A stretch of DNA of 64,000 nucleotides from Tetraselmis striata (lineage: Eukaryota > Chlorophyta > Chlorodendrophyceae > Chlorodendrales > Chlorodendraceae): contig VCJN01002147.1 in NCBI GenBank assembly GCA_006384855.1, positions 62,001-126,000 of the forward strand. The letters run 5' to 3'. Positions 23,819-35,838 of the stretch are shown piece by piece; the first letter of the stretch is position 1, and every line of letters starts with the position of its first letter. Made by a program: the position numbers and the translations under genes. The notes under the pieces are model-generated. The model was not told the origin of the DNA. It ran no database searches and saw only the letters and a program-made list of their open reading frames with translations.

Positions 23819-24730
23819 TCACTCGTGCTCACCTTCGCGGCCACGCCCGCGTCCACCGCCACGTCCTCGTCCACGTCCGCGTCCTGCAGCTGCTGCCGCC
23901 ACCCGAGCAGTAGCGGTTGCTTTGGCGCTGCTGGCTTCAGTCGCCTCGAAGACGCGACGCTCGTAGTCCCTCATGAGGTCCCCAAAAATCGCGGAACCCA
24001 GATGCTCAGAAGCAGGCTGAAAGTGCTGAGCTCGCAGCACGTCCAGAACACCTTGGTCACCGTGCACACGCTTGACCTCATTAAGCCTCCGTAGGAAGGC
24101 CAAATGGAAGCGAAACGCCTTGTCGATGGCTTCGGCGTGGTTCCGAGCTCTCGCGAGGTAGGGGGTGAAGTCCTGATTTGCAGCAGGGGCGTAAGGCAGC
24201 AGCTCGTCAAGAGCCACGAAAAGTGCGGCCATGTGGGCGCCGAAACACGACATCCATAGATACTCCTCCTGGGCCGGCAGACGCCGGTCATCCTGCTTGA
24301 GGTACTCGTTCGTTAGGTCGGTGCTCAGGGGGAAGAGTCCAGGCACTCGGCTGACCGGTCGAACGGCCTCGTAACCAGACTCTGCTCTCTGCAGTAGTTA
24401 TGGCACCGCGAGGTAGTTATCCTCGTCACTCACGGATTTTGCTCCGACACGACCGCTTTGGGCTAGCTCTAGCAAGTCGGGGCGCTCTGCGGCCCCCCCG
24501 CTGCCTGTCGGCTGTCCCGCGATGCGCTGCCCGGAACCGGAACCATGTGCTCCTTCTCCATCAACAACGCGCTCACGAGCCGTCAATTGGGCCATCGCTG
24601 TAGCAAGCTCTCGCAATAATAGTGTAGACTGGGCCTTCACGTCTGCGTGTAGCGACTCGAGCGTCGGCTCAACGATGGGTTCTTCTCCATCTGGCATGGT
24701 AACGCACGGACGTACGGACGAGAATATCAC
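23819..24730 (-). pseudogene. Gag-like gene of the recombinase element
   Basis: The product would start with an acidic and coiled N-terminal part (LHADVKAQSTLLLRELATAM), then a helical region, and end in a Gly/Arg-rich tail. Position (first gene, before the recombinase), size and the basic tail suit a DIRS gag-like protein; no zinc knuckle is visible. It is part of a fossil element. Confidence 0.5.
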
Positions 24731-24999
24731 ACACGGGTGGTGAGCCGGGTGTGGTCTTGAACAACCTGGGGTTACCTTGCTCGCAACAGGTTACGAGACA
24801 GTTTTAACATCGCCGCGTGGAACGCAGCGAAAACTGGAAGATGGCAGGCTCAACTGTTATGGCTGCTTTTATGTCTACTCGTGCTGCACCCAAAAACGGC
24901 GCAACGATATGTGCCTAGTTCCCGTACCACTGAGCAGCACTTGTAGCTGAAAAGCGGTTAGGTCAAGGGAGGAAACCCCATAAACTAGTTTAGATCATA

Positions 25000-26329
25000 T
25001 CAACGCGTATCGGTACGTATATAACCCTTACAAGATCATTTTTTTATCTACGATGGAACTTCAGCGATATGATAAATAACATACACTCTTTCCACAACAT
25101 TTTAGCCCTACACGAATCTGCGTGAGGGCGCGTCGCTGTAATATATCCAAAACCACGTATAGTATTTTACTTATGTTCACCGAAGCTTAGCTCCCATATG
25201 ACCTTGGTTGTACCGCACCCTCCGAAACGTCGCGCTGATGCTTCATTTTCTGTAGTGCTATTTTTCCGCTCAAAAAAATTGCCGCGTTTCAACAGAAAAT
25301 TGCACAATGCGATTGCAAGCGTTTCATCTTCATGGGGTTGCGCATACCCCCTAGCTTTGACGCACGGATGTCATGATAGTAAATGAATAAATTGTGTGAG
25401 CATCGTGCCATTTGGGTGATGACGTGGCATCGCAGCCGTGCACGCGCCCCTACCCCTACAGCTTTGTCACTACTCGGAAGGGCCGACAATTGTAGTCCAT
25501 TGGTAGCATAACATGCGACGAACTATATGGCCCAAGCTTCACCATGTGGATAGCCCATATTCAAGTCCTTCCGATGCACTACTGCCACGACGTAGTGCGG
25601 GAGGTGTGGGAGGAAAGATAGGCATTGTGCCAAAGCACTAATTATTGCAAAATCGCAGAAATTGTGAATTCGCATTGCGAGCAAGAGAATGTCTCTTGAT
25701 TTGGGGAAACGCCCTAATGAAGAGTTGTTTGTTTGCTTGAGACCTGTAGTGGGCTCGAGTATGAGGCGCTATGGGTTGCACCTAGGTGCCCGTTACGGGG
25801 CCTACATCAGGTTGCAAAGTTTGAAACTTGTTTTTGGGCTCGCAGACCCCTTAACCGTCACCAAATGGCAAGTCTGACCGTGAAAATCCAGGCAACATAA
25901 GTCCCCTTACTTCAGTGAGAGCGCATTTGCCATGCGCTTTCCAATGCGACCTCGTACGCCTCAATACGACACCGTTTCACGAAAATATGCCTCTTGACAC
26001 ACTTCCCAAAACTGCAATTGCAATAGCTTTTTCCAACACTAGCGGCGCCCAGATTCATGTAGCGACTACCATCGCGAGTGGAGACTCATTCTTACTCAAT
26101 AAAATCACGGAGTGGTCGCATGATACCACTATGTCGGCGAATGTGGAAGAAAATCGCAACTATACTCGCCAAAAACCGTTAGCGACTACTTATACACAAC
26201 GCACCAACGGCTACCGAAACTGCAAAATAATTATTCCGTAGAGGGATGTTTCTACAGTTCCGCGCGTCGTCACCAAGCACCCGCTCACAACTCATTCACC
26301 ACCTGGGGTCCTTGACCAGAGCACATCCA
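25000..26329. other. AT-richer gene-free stretch
   Basis: Base composition is clearly lower in GC than the flanks. Frames are short; the longest (25915-26241, +, 108 codons) has no recognised feature. No RNA gene was recognised. Confidence 0.4.
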
Positions 26330-27170
26330 CTAGACAACACATCACCCGCGGTCGCCACTTTAGCAAGGCGCTCATAGGGTTTAAACTCGACGTTTGAGCG
26401 GAGGGCTTCGTTTCTGCTGGCCCATTGGCTTCGCGGCTGGTGTCGGACTACGCGGTTGGGAGGAGAGATCATGCCAAATCCGCCTCACCCTGGTAAGCTA
26501 CATACCTGCCCAGGACCCAAGCACATCAGATTCGACCGATTTTGCTTTGCGGAATCTCGGCGTACCGCGTAGTTACTGACCATGCGGAACTTTTGACGGA
26601 AGCGAATGTGCTGTTTCGACATGTGCGCTCTAGGATTGGTGTGTGCCCATGTGCCTCCCCAACCGCTGTGCCACGGCCTTGTGTCGCCGCGCGCAAGGGC
26701 GGCCATTCTCGGATTAGCTTCCATAACTACGCTCGCCCGTTCCACCCCGCTAAAGCATCCCCGCGGTCACCGCTTTGGCAAGGCATTGACAAGGGCCATA
26801 ATTGACGTTTAACCGGAGAATTCGGCTTCTTCTTGCCCTTTCACTCCCCAGTCTATGTCCTCCTGCGAGATTGAGGGGCGAGAGTGCACCGACTCACCAT
26901 GGTAAGCTATCCACCCGCCCATGGCCCGAGCACATCAGATTCGACCGATTTTGTCCTGCGGAGTTTCGGCTTACCGCGTAGCTACTGACCATACGGAACT
27001 TTTTCACCGAAGCGAATGTGTTGTTTCGACCTGTGCGCTCTAGGATGAGTGTGAGGCCGGGTGTCCCCTTAACCGTTGTGTGCCGGCCCTTTGTCGTGCA
27101 GTTCCGGCCAGGACCGAGATTAACTCAAGCCGAGTCGGATGCCCTCGATGAGGGCGATGCCACCACGGAC
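26330..27170. repeat. Degenerate tandem duplication, unit about 400-430 bp
   Basis: Two units share, in order, a CGCGGTC-CGC block, GACGTTT, TGGTAAGCTA-C, GCACATCAGATTCGACCGAT, a TACCGCGTAG-TACTGACCAT block and GAAGCGAATGTG-TGTTTCGAC. The first unit runs from about 26330 to 26750 and the second to about 27100. The homology has diverged with many small indels. Confidence 0.65.
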
Positions 27171-27172
27171 GT

Positions 27173-27709
27173 TTGCCTCACCTGTCAGTTCGCTTTCGAC
27201 CGTCTCCTGTACTAGAAGGAGCGGCGTACATGAACGTGGTGCGGACTCTTGGTGGAGACCTCGTGGTGGAGCTGCCGCGCACTATGTTCACGCATAGCGC
27301 CAAGCCATGTGGAGCATGGCTTGGCGCACTATGCTCACCATGCGGTGGTGAGTTGCTGGACCCAGAGATGGAGTTCCCCTGCCTAATGCTCCCCGACAAA
27401 GTAGGTTCGATTCCCGTCTTCCCCGCTTGCATGGAAGTAGAGGATGTGTTCGCCAACCACAACATATGGCCGCCGTTGCTGCCGGAATTCACTGTTGTTG
27501 GCTATAAGATATATATCGTTGCGAGCCTGAAGGCGTTGCTGCAGAGCGATGGCGCACATGTGCTAGGTGTGTCATATGACATCATGAACACCATATCTAG
27601 TTGGGATACAGATATCTCCAACATTCAATTTGATCGCAACCGCATTGGAACCGATCACGTTGCCCATCCGAACATGTGTTGTGTGATCACCGGGTGTGAG
27701 GTACAGTAA
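27173..27709 (+). CDS. Unidentified ORF interrupted by the Ty3 element
   Basis: An open frame of 178 codons reads into the left LTR, so only codons up to 27694 belong to the pre-insertion locus. The protein has no recognised domain. A perfect 13-bp inverted repeat with a 5-nt loop (about 27299-27329) lies inside it. Across the inferred empty site the frame would close a few codons into 34200. Host gene or older element cannot be told apart. Confidence 0.3.
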   Translation: MPHLSVRFRPSPVLEGAAYMNVVRTLGGDLVVELPRTMFTHSAKPCGAWLGALCSPCGGELLDPEMEFPCLMLPDKVGSIPVFPACMEVEDVFANHNIWPPLLPEFTVVGYKIYIVASLKALLQSDGAHVLGVSYDIMNTISSWDTDISNIQFDRNRIGTDHVAHPNMCCVITGCEVQ

Positions 27710-28087
27710 TGCCCTAATGCAATTAGAGGCAAGAAGGCAAAGGTTGTGAGGAAACAGTATCGAATGTTACATAATCATCAGCTGGTTCAGCTATTTATCG
27801 GCAGTCAGCAGCACATAGGCAGCGCAGCGGCAGAGCAGTTCAGCGGTCAGTCTTGGGTATAGCGGAAATATAGCATCGGGGAATGTCAATAGCAGCATCG
27901 GGGAATGTCAGTAGCAGCATCGGGGAATGTCAGTAGCAGCATCGGTGATTGGGATTGATAATGATAAATGGCATGCGTACATGTTACAGTACAAGTTACA
28001 GAAGTACGGCAGGTAGTGATATGATATAGGGAATGATAATAATATGAGATATGTGGATATAGTGCAGGGTTAGGTGTAGTCCTAACA
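27695..28087 (-). repeat. 3' LTR of the Ty3 element
   Basis: 393 bp, TG...CA ends. It contains three tandem 21-bp units built on CATCGGGGAATGTCA (about 27875-27945). It is preceded by the CCGGG target copy. Confidence 0.95.
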
Positions 28088-28113
28088 TTCCTTCCCCTCA
28101 CGGAGAAAAATAG

Positions 28114-31100
28114 CTACGGTATTTTCAATGGGAAGCGGGCCGGATACTTGGAATGCAAGTTGCGGTAGTGTGGTGTATGAAATAAGTCACGTAGGGGCTG
28201 AGACTTGTCTGCATATAGGTGTAGCATGTCAACACGACGAAGATTTTGATATGGTTCCCATGAATCATGGGATCCATCGTAACCTTGCCAACGGACTAGG
28301 AACAGAAGCGCAGGGCCGCGGGAGTAGTCAAGGTTATCGTTGTTATATTCGATGCGGTGGTTGAGGATTTGATCTATGATAAATTCATCCGCCGGTAGAG
28401 CAGTGCGACCAGGGACAGTGTCGGGTGGAACATCAGGGGAGTGACAACGACGAAGGCGAGAAATGTGAAACACAGGGTGGCATTCCATTGTGTGGGGTAA
28501 ACGTATGTGGTAAGCTTGAGGTGAAATCTTGCGAACAATGGGGTAAGGGCCAATAAAACGTTGACGGAATTTGTTAGTTGGTTGGTTTCGTAACAGAAGG
28601 TGTTCAGTGGACAGCCATACCTTATCACCTTCAAAAAATTCTTCAGGTCGGGTACGGTTGTTTGCATAAGCCTTTTGGTATTCGTCGGCCAATTTCAGCT
28701 GTTCGGTTATGAGGGCATGAGTATCATGTATAGTATGTAAGAGGTCAAGGTGTGGTTGGTTTATATTCGGGGTTTGGCGCAAGAGACTTGCAGGCGTTAG
28801 CGGGTTAAGGCCATACACGGCTTCAAAGGGGGTATGTTTTGTGGCGGAGTGGGTGGAGTTATTATATGAGAATTCAGCAAGAGATAGGGCATTTAGCCAG
28901 TCATCATGATTTTTATGCACAAAGGCGCGAAGTATTTGTTCGACAGTGCGGTGGGTACGTTCAGTTTGACCGTCAGTTTCAGGGTGGTATGAAGACGATA
29001 TGTTTAACTTGGTTTTGAGAGAGCGGAATAAGGATTGCCAAAAAGTGGAGGTAAAACGGGGATCACGGTCGGAAATAATAGTACGGCACAGGCCGTGATG
29101 GCGGTAGATGTTATTTAGAAACAGTTTGGCTAATTGGGAAGCGTCAATAGACATGTTGCAGGGAATAAAGTGGGCTTGTTTAGAAAAGGTGCATACAAAG
29201 GTTGCAATAGCATCATAGCCGTCTTGCAAAGGGAGGCCTGTTATGAAATCCATTGAAATAATCTCCCAAGGTCGAGAAGCTTTTGGTAATGGAGATAATA
29301 TACCAGGTGGTTTTTGAGTAGAAGTTTTAATGCGTTGACAGGTGGAGCAATGTTTGCAGTATTGTTTTATATCTTTGTTCATGCGTGGCCACCAGAACGT
29401 TTTTGAAATATTGAGTAAAGTGCGTCGGGCGTCCGGGTGGCCGGCAGTATCGTGATATTCGTGTATGATAGAGTTCATGATCTGTTTATCGGCAGCAGGT
29501 ATGCAGATTTTATCAGCCATCCAATAAAGGTTATCGGTAGGGTCAAAGGTGACACCGACAGGTATGCGGGGGCCTGAATAATTTGTATCAATGTTATAGC
29601 CGTGGCGAATGCGGTTAAGTAATGAGGGGTCGACTTGCAAGTGACACATAGAGGAGAGAAAATCATGCATATCTTCTAATTCCGAGTCAAGTAGTCTTTC
29701 CTCAGCGGCAAGGACGTCATGTTTAAGATCAGGCTGGCGGGATAGGGCGTCGGCTTCATTTTGACTACCTTTGCGGTAAAGTATTGACAGAATAGGTTTT
29801 TGAGTGCGGGTTGAGATGGCAAGGTAAGGTGAAATGTCAGAGAGCCAGAGGGCGTGGCGGCGGCCGAGGGCATCTTGAGTTGGTAAATGACGTAAGGTGG
29901 CATGATCGGTGATTACTGTAATGTTAGCAGCACCTTCGATATAGCAGCGCCATTCTTTAAGCGCGCAGACAACACAATAGTTCTTGGTCATATGTAGGGT
30001 AATTTGTGTGAGCAGGTTGTAGTATTTTGGCAAAGTAAGCGCACGGGCGTAACTTGTTGCAATCGTCTTTTTGTAAAAGAACCGCGCCTAAGGCGTATTT
30101 ACTGGCATCCGTGGATATGACGAATTCCGCGTCAGGACCGGTTTTAGGACTCATTAGTACAGGGGCAGAGCAAAGCGCGTGTTTCAGTGCATTAAAAGCA
30201 GTGTGTTGGCGTACACCCCACTCGAAAGTTTTCTTTTTGCGAGTGATGTCGTAAAGGGGTGCAGCTAAGTGAGAGTATTTGTGTATGTAACGGCGGTAAA
30301 AATTGCAAAACCCTAGGAACTGTTGGACCTGCTGAACAGATCGCGGTGGGGACCAGTTTTTAACTGCGGAGACTTTATTATCAGAGGGCCGTAGGCCAGT
30401 TTTGCTGACCATGTGTCCTAAGTACTCAAGCTCGTTTTTACCGAGAAAGCACTTAGGTAATCGTAGGCGTATATCATGCTGCGCCAGTAAGTCGAGTGTG
30501 ATGTCGAGATGGTGGAGGTGTTCGTCGAGAGAGTTGCTGAAGATTAAAACGTCGTCAAGGTAAACGAGGATAAAGGTGTTTTTGTGAGGCTGTAGTACAT
30601 GGTTCATCCAGCGTTGGAAGGCAGAGGGGGCGTTTGTGAGGCCAAAGGGCATTACTAGAAACTCGAACTGGCCGAACTGGCATTTAAACGAAGTTTTTTG
30701 TACGTCAGAGTCTTTGATGCGAAGTTGGTGGTATCCTAGAGCAAGGTCGAGAGCAGAGTAAACTGCAGCACCAGACAGCATATCGAGTAGCATGTCCGCG
30801 TTGGGTACCGGAAACTCGATTCGTTTGGTGTATTTGTTAAGTTGACGGTAGTCGATGCACATACGGAGGCCGCCGTTTGCCTTTCGAGCGAACAGGACGG
30901 GGGCGGCAAAGGGAGAGAAAGATTCACGGATAAAACCCTTCTCTAAGAAGCTGTTAAGTTGTTTTTTTAATTCTTCTAATTCAGCGGGTGAAAGTCGGTA
31001 GATTTTTCCGGCCGGAATATATGCGTTTTCGGTTAGTGGTATTTCAAGGTCGAGGCCAGGGCGTGAGCGCGGTAGGGAGTCAAGAGGTTGGCAAATAGAG

Positions 31101-32590
31101 CGGTGCTTAAGCAGTATAGATTGTATTTGTTTAGTGTATTCTGTGCTTTGGTCAGTAGTCACTGCCGCGATGTCGGAGTCAATTTGTTCCGCGGTAGTTG
31201 TGTCAGTAGCGTCATATTCTTTTAGGATTGCGCAGAAAAATACAGTATTCGGATCTTGTCGCTTTATTTCACGAGCCATAGCATTAGCGTGAACGATATC
31301 GACGTTAGATTCGCGGGACTGAGTAGGGCAAATTATTTCACTGCCATTGGGAAAAGTTAATTTACCGGTCGGCCAATCAATATCTGGGTTGTGTGATTTT
31401 AGAAAGGACATGCCTAGTATACAGTTGAATGAGTTCTGTAGCGTAGTAACGCTAAATTCAACTGTAGCCGTATAACCGTTTATGTTTAACTTGAGGGTGC
31501 ACGTTTTAGATGCGAGAGAGAGGCGACCATCAGCCATGACGATCCGTATTTTATTATTTAGGGTTTGAGTTGGTAATTTGTTTAGGCGGGCATACCGTTC
31601 ATCAATAAAGCAAAGGGTAGCGCCGCTATCGAGCATCATAGTAGCGGGCGGTAAAGCAGGGTGTTCAGGTAGAGTTGGGTTGAGTAATAGCAGGTCGTTG
31701 TCGTTCATAGACGTTATAAAGGCTTTCTGTGTTTCAAAGCGGGGCTGGTGCGACTTGAGTCGGGCACGCGGGATGTATGTCTTACCTTGCGATTCGTAGC
31801 TGAGGGCTTTGTAGTCCTCAGTGACCATGACAGAGTTAATCGTAGCAGCCTCACGTTCCTCGACAGTGCTATCTGCGAGGTAAACGTCAACTATCCACTG
31901 TGTGGGTGGCATTGGCAAGTCCTCAGTGGCAGATGTGGCAGTGTGGAACAGGTAGGTACCCGCGGGGTAGGAATGGAGTCGTTTGTACTTTTTGAGTATA
32001 GGGGTCCAAGATTTTCCTAAGTCGGAAGACCAGCGGGGTAAAATGATTATAGCACGGGTGTCATAAGGTGATTCCCGGCGTTGAGACTCAAAATGTTCGA
32101 GAATCGGCAATACTGATTCGTCGTATGGTGGATTTATGAGTACAGTATGACCAATAGCTGAAGTGGAGGTAAAGGGTTTATCTTTAGAGCAGTACTCAGG
32201 GCAAACAGCGTCAAACGCAGAGGCACAAGCGTCCATAGTTATGGGACCATATTCAGAATTTAGTCGAGACATTTCAGTTTTATCAAAACGGACAGAGTCA
32301 GGTGGGCAGGCAGGTGGTCGGTTAATATTCTTTTTAGTCCGCCGCTGTTTAGCGTACTGACGTTGACGATACCGTCGAATAGCAGAACGTTTCTCAGTAC
32401 GAGACATGCCCTCGGCTGGATTATCCGCAGGGATGGCAAAGTCAGCGGCAGACAGGGACCTACGAACCTGCTCGCTGGTGAGCGACTCTGGTTCGTATGA
32501 CTCGGTGGGCAATACCGAGGAGGCCTCAGCTTGTGCATCAGCCACTAGGGCGGCGGTAGCCGGGTTATTCTCGTCCGGATTCAGTGCCAT
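28114..32590 (-). pseudogene. Pol of the Ty3 element with extra methyltransferase-like domain and chromodomain
   Basis: Domains in order: a basic N-terminal stretch; a Dam-like methyltransferase-like domain (about 32290-31871, with the LINPPY motif); aspartic protease (LDSGATLCFID); reverse transcriptase (LVYLDDVLIF); RNase H; zinc-binding and DDE integrase (HSTCQR..., then D-F-I-T-G and TDGQTERTHRTVEQ); and a C-terminal chromodomain (FLVRWQGYDGSHDSWEP). The chromodomain places it with chromoviruses. An upstream methyltransferase-like domain is not part of the standard Ty3 layout. It is a fossil copy with about one break. Confidence 0.85.
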
Positions 32591-32692
32591 TGGAGATCGG
32601 GCCTCAGAGGTCGGGGGATAACACGGCGGAGCTGGGACAAATTCGATTGAATTACAATTCGAACGTCTGACGGCATACTCCGCCCCAACCCG

Positions 32693-33757
32693 TCATTGGT
32701 TGTTCAGGTTCATGGCCTTAAGACCCTTAGAGGTTTTGGTGGCGGCGACTTTAGCTTGCCAAGCCTTTTTGTCAGTGAGGCTAGTTTCAGGGCAGACCAT
32801 AATAGAGTGGCCTGTTTTACCACAGCCAGAACAGATCCCAGTGTAACGGCCATATCCGGCTAAGCCGGGAATCGGCCTAGTGCCTGAGCCAGAGGCCTGA
32901 GAGGGGTTGGGCGGCGGATTAGAGGGCGGTCCTGGCAGAAAGGCAGAAGGAAAAGGGCCAGCACCGGGGCGGATATATTTATTCGGCGGGTTAGAACCAG
33001 GATTACCGTTGGCGCGGCGCTTGGCAACAGCGTTCATAGCAGCGAACTCGGCGTCGACTGCTTCCAGATGGCGACGAAGGGTGTCAAGGGTTGTCAACTC
33101 CTCGCGGGCGACCATCGCTGCTGCCTCCACGCGGGCGTTGGTTTGCTCCGGGAGCTGAGACAAGATGAGTCCAGCCATAGCAGATTCGTTGGGGCGGTCC
33201 GCCTCGGGAAGTAGATGAAAGGCTCGGACGATCTTGGATGCAAGGTCGACTGAGTTGCGTGCCATAGACGAGTTGTTGGGGGCGATCTTGAGGTTCTTGA
33301 CGTGCTTGTGAACGAGGGAGTGAAAGGTCGCGCAGCCGTGCAGTTTCTTGATAAGCTTGCTCCTGAAGTCGGAAAAGTCGGCAAAGTAGGTGGCGAGGGT
33401 GATGCCGGCGGTCACTTCACGGTTGACAGGAGTTAGAGAGTCGATGAGGGCACGGTACAGGACGCCGGTCTCGCTGTCGGAGTCGAACTGGCGGAGTAGC
33501 CATTGTTCCAAAGCAGGGGTCCAGTAGAGGCCGTGGACAGTTTCGGCGATGGTAGAAAGGAAGCGGTTGAGGGCCGACAGGTCACGACGGTCAGAGATGC
33601 GCCGATCGGCAGGGATGTCGTTGGTGGGGGCGCGGATGGCGAACTTGGAGAGCTCAGCTTGGACAGCACGAGAGACCGGGTCGATATCCATAGGTTGAGT
33701 CATGGTAGAAGGTTGAGTAGGGAGAGCGGTAGCTTGGCTGCGGGTTGATACGGGCAT
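32693..33757 (-). CDS. Gag of the Ty3 element
   Basis: A 354-codon open frame just inside the 5' LTR. The central part has the helical capsid-like composition of Ty3 Gag. The C-terminus carries a single zinc knuckle, CSGCGKTGHSIMVC (C-x2-C-x4-H-x4-C), after a Pro/Gly-rich linker. It is part of a virus-like element and treated as such. Confidence 0.85.
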   Translation of the reverse strand: MPVSTRSQATALPTQPSTMTQPMDIDPVSRAVQAELSKFAIRAPTNDIPADRRISDRRDLSALNRFLSTIAETVHGLYWTPALEQWLLRQFDSDSETGVLYRALIDSLTPVNREVTAGITLATYFADFSDFRSKLIKKLHGCATFHSLVHKHVKNLKIAPNNSSMARNSVDLASKIVRAFHLLPEADRPNESAMAGLILSQLPEQTNARVEAAAMVAREELTTLDTLRRHLEAVDAEFAAMNAVAKRRANGNPGSNPPNKYIRPGAGPFPSAFLPGPPSNPPPNPSQASGSGTRPIPGLAGYGRYTGICSGCGKTGHSIMVCPETSLTDKKAWQAKVAATKTSKGLKAMNLNNQ

Positions 33758-33801
33758 AAGCTGGGAAGCGTGGGGGGGGTGACCAGGACTCGCGAAACCA
33801 A

Positions 33802-34194
33802 TGTGAGGTACAGTAATGCCCTAATGCAATTAGAGGCAAGAAGGCAAAGGTTGTGAGGAAACAATATCGAATGTTACATAATCATCAGCTGGTTCAGCTA
33901 TTTATCGGCAGTCAGCAGCACATAGGCAGCGCAGCGGCAGAGCAGTTCAGCGGTCAGTCTTGGGTATAGCGGAAATATAGCATCGGGGAATGTCAATAGC
34001 AGCATCGGGGAATGTCAGTAGCAGCATCGGGGAATGTCAGTAGCAGCATCGGTGATTGGGATTGATAATGATAAATGGCATGCGTACATGTTACAGTACA
34101 AGTTACAGAAGTACGGCAGGTAGTGATATGATATAGGGAATGATAATAATATGAGATATGTGGATATAGTGCAGGGTTAGGTGTAGTCCTAACA
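33802..34194 (-). repeat. 5' LTR of the Ty3 element
   Basis: Same length as the other LTR and matching throughout except for one visible base. It is followed by the second CCGGG. Confidence 0.95.
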
Positions 34195-34199
34195 CCGGG

Positions 34200-35838
34200 T
34201 ATGCTGGGCGGTGAGACGCATGATGTTTCACGCCCGATAGTTACATGTAACGATATTACATTCTTTTCATGCTCCAACACCTTGCTAAGTGTGGCACGGT
34301 GCTTCTCTTGCTTCACCTTTGAGGCATGCTGCCGCTTCACGGGGGGGGTTTCTCTTTGGGGGCGCCTGCCTGTCACAGGTTTGGCGTGTGCATCGTTGTA
34401 TGTGCCGCTTGATGGCAACGTGGCTAGCTATTTGCACAGCTCGGGATCTACGATGCCCATCATCTCTTAATCGCGCCACCGTCGCTCTCCTTGTCGCTAT
34501 CGCCGTCGCTGGTGGATCCATGCATGCGCTTGAGATAGCGTACGTGTTCTCTGGCACGGCGAGCCTACTGGTGCCGCATGGCCACGTCTTGCTGCGCGGC
34601 CACAAGCCGCTGCGACACGGCACGAATCTGCGGCGCATGCCTGGCAGCCTGCTCCTCTATTCGGAGCCGGCGCTCCGCTGCCAGTTCGGCACGCAAAGAA
34701 TCTACCGTGGCCTCTACTACGATTGACTCCCGGCGCTGCCGGTCCTCCTTAGTCTCCCGTGCATGCGTGGGGTTGGCTGGGCCGCTGCCGCTGGCATGAG
34801 TAACGCGATCAGCGCGGCCCGCATGTGCGCTGCTGCGGACCGCTGCCGGCCCGCTGCCTCCGCCGGCGGTCTGTTAAGGCCCACGCTTCACGAACACTCC
34901 ACCGGGCCCACGTAAGTCGTGTCGGACCTTTTGCGGGCCCGATCCATCGCCAGTGTCCACGGTAGCTTCGCCGTACCCCATTGTATGGTGCACGGCAGAT
35001 GGTGTGAGGATGGGGGTTCTGCCGGCTGAACCCATATGTGTAACACTTTTTCACACGGCTGCCTCAGCGCGCAGGAAGCCCCACCAGCCACCAACCACGT
35101 GCCACTCTAGAGACCCAACTATGCCTATGGGATAGGCTGGGTGGGTGTTAGGGCTTTTTGACCGTGCTGGGCGCTGTGGGGTGTGGGTTGGTGAGCAAGT
35201 AATTTTTTTTTGCAGATTTCTGCTTTTTGGTGCGCTGTGTATATATATATATATATGTACTCGGAACTCGCTTATAAATGGGGCACTGTTGCGGTTGTTC
35301 TAGCACTCAATACTCACACAGTTCTCCTCGCCAAAAGAACAGACATTTACCAATTCAAAACGATGCACTTCGTGGCTATTGAGTGCACCTGCGGTTGGTT
35401 GAATGGCACCCAAAAATATTGCCGTAAACCCGCGCAAAAGTGAATTCCCGCGTGTTGTGGGATTTTGCGGGGGCAAGACTTTTGTGGGGAGGTGTATAAG
35501 CAGCGCAGCTGTCATCGTAGGTACGGTACGGTTACCGGTACGACAGCTTGTATGTTTTTTTTTCCGCCCCCGGGACAGGACTGGCACCAGTGAAACCCTT
35601 GCATCGTCTCTACGACGGCCGTTTAGGCAGCAATCCAGTTACGGAAAGCCCTGGGTAGGCGACGCTCCGTTATAGTCATCAAGCAAATTGCCGAAGCATT
35701 TCGCAAGACTAATTGGGGGCCAGTGACGGAATTTCCAACACTGTTGGATCACCGTCTAAAACACTTGTATGTAATAATGATTGTAGCATATACCGCCCGA
35801 TCGTAGCATACCTTTAGTTAGCATACCTGGCACCCGGT
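34200..35838 (-). other. Region between Ty3 and DIRS-like elements, with a coiled-coil-like minus-strand frame
   Basis: On the minus strand an open stretch from 34799 to 34565 would encode a charged helical segment (SLRAELAAERRLRIEEQAAR then RAVSQRLVAAQQDVAMR), likely a coiled coil. After an in-frame stop the frame continues with a basic then acidic Ser-rich piece to about 34455. This resembles a decayed structural or gag-like gene, but no family was recognised. An (AT)n microsatellite lies near 35238-35256. The rest holds nothing recognisable. Confidence 0.35.

Larger units (their letters stand above)
21546..24999 (-). mobile_element. DIRS-like tyrosine-recombinase element with split direct repeats
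   Basis: Read on the minus strand the order is A1 (24997-24811), gag-like gene, tyrosine recombinase, B1 (21876-21850), A2 (21849-21664), B2 (ending at 21546). The A1...B1-A2-B2 order is the split direct repeat plan of PAT/Ngaro-type DIRS-order elements. No reverse transcriptase, RNase H or methyltransferase part is present, and the space between the repeats is filled by the two genes. The copy is broken in a few places. Its termini nearly match those of the RT-bearing element at 35839. Confidence 0.75.
27695..34194 (-). mobile_element. Ty3 (gypsy) chromodomain LTR retrotransposon, young copy
   Basis: Two 393-bp LTRs (27695-28087 and 33802-34194) begin and end TG...CA and differ at one visible position. 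They are flanked by a 5-bp duplication CCGGG at 27690-27694 and 34195-34199. Inside, on the minus strand, are gag with one CCHC knuckle, then pol with a methyltransferase-like domain, protease, RT, RNase H, integrase and a C-terminal chromodomain. A polypurine tract abuts the 3' LTR (about 28088-28101), and a TGG-starting primer-binding-like site abuts the 5' LTR near 33800. Near-identical LTRs imply very recent insertion. It looks close to whole, with about one break. Confidence 0.95.

Noticed and set aside
27405-27420. GTAGGTTCGATTCCC, a perfect pol III B box
   Set aside because: No A box, D-arm or acceptor pairing at the right distance upstream; probably chance.
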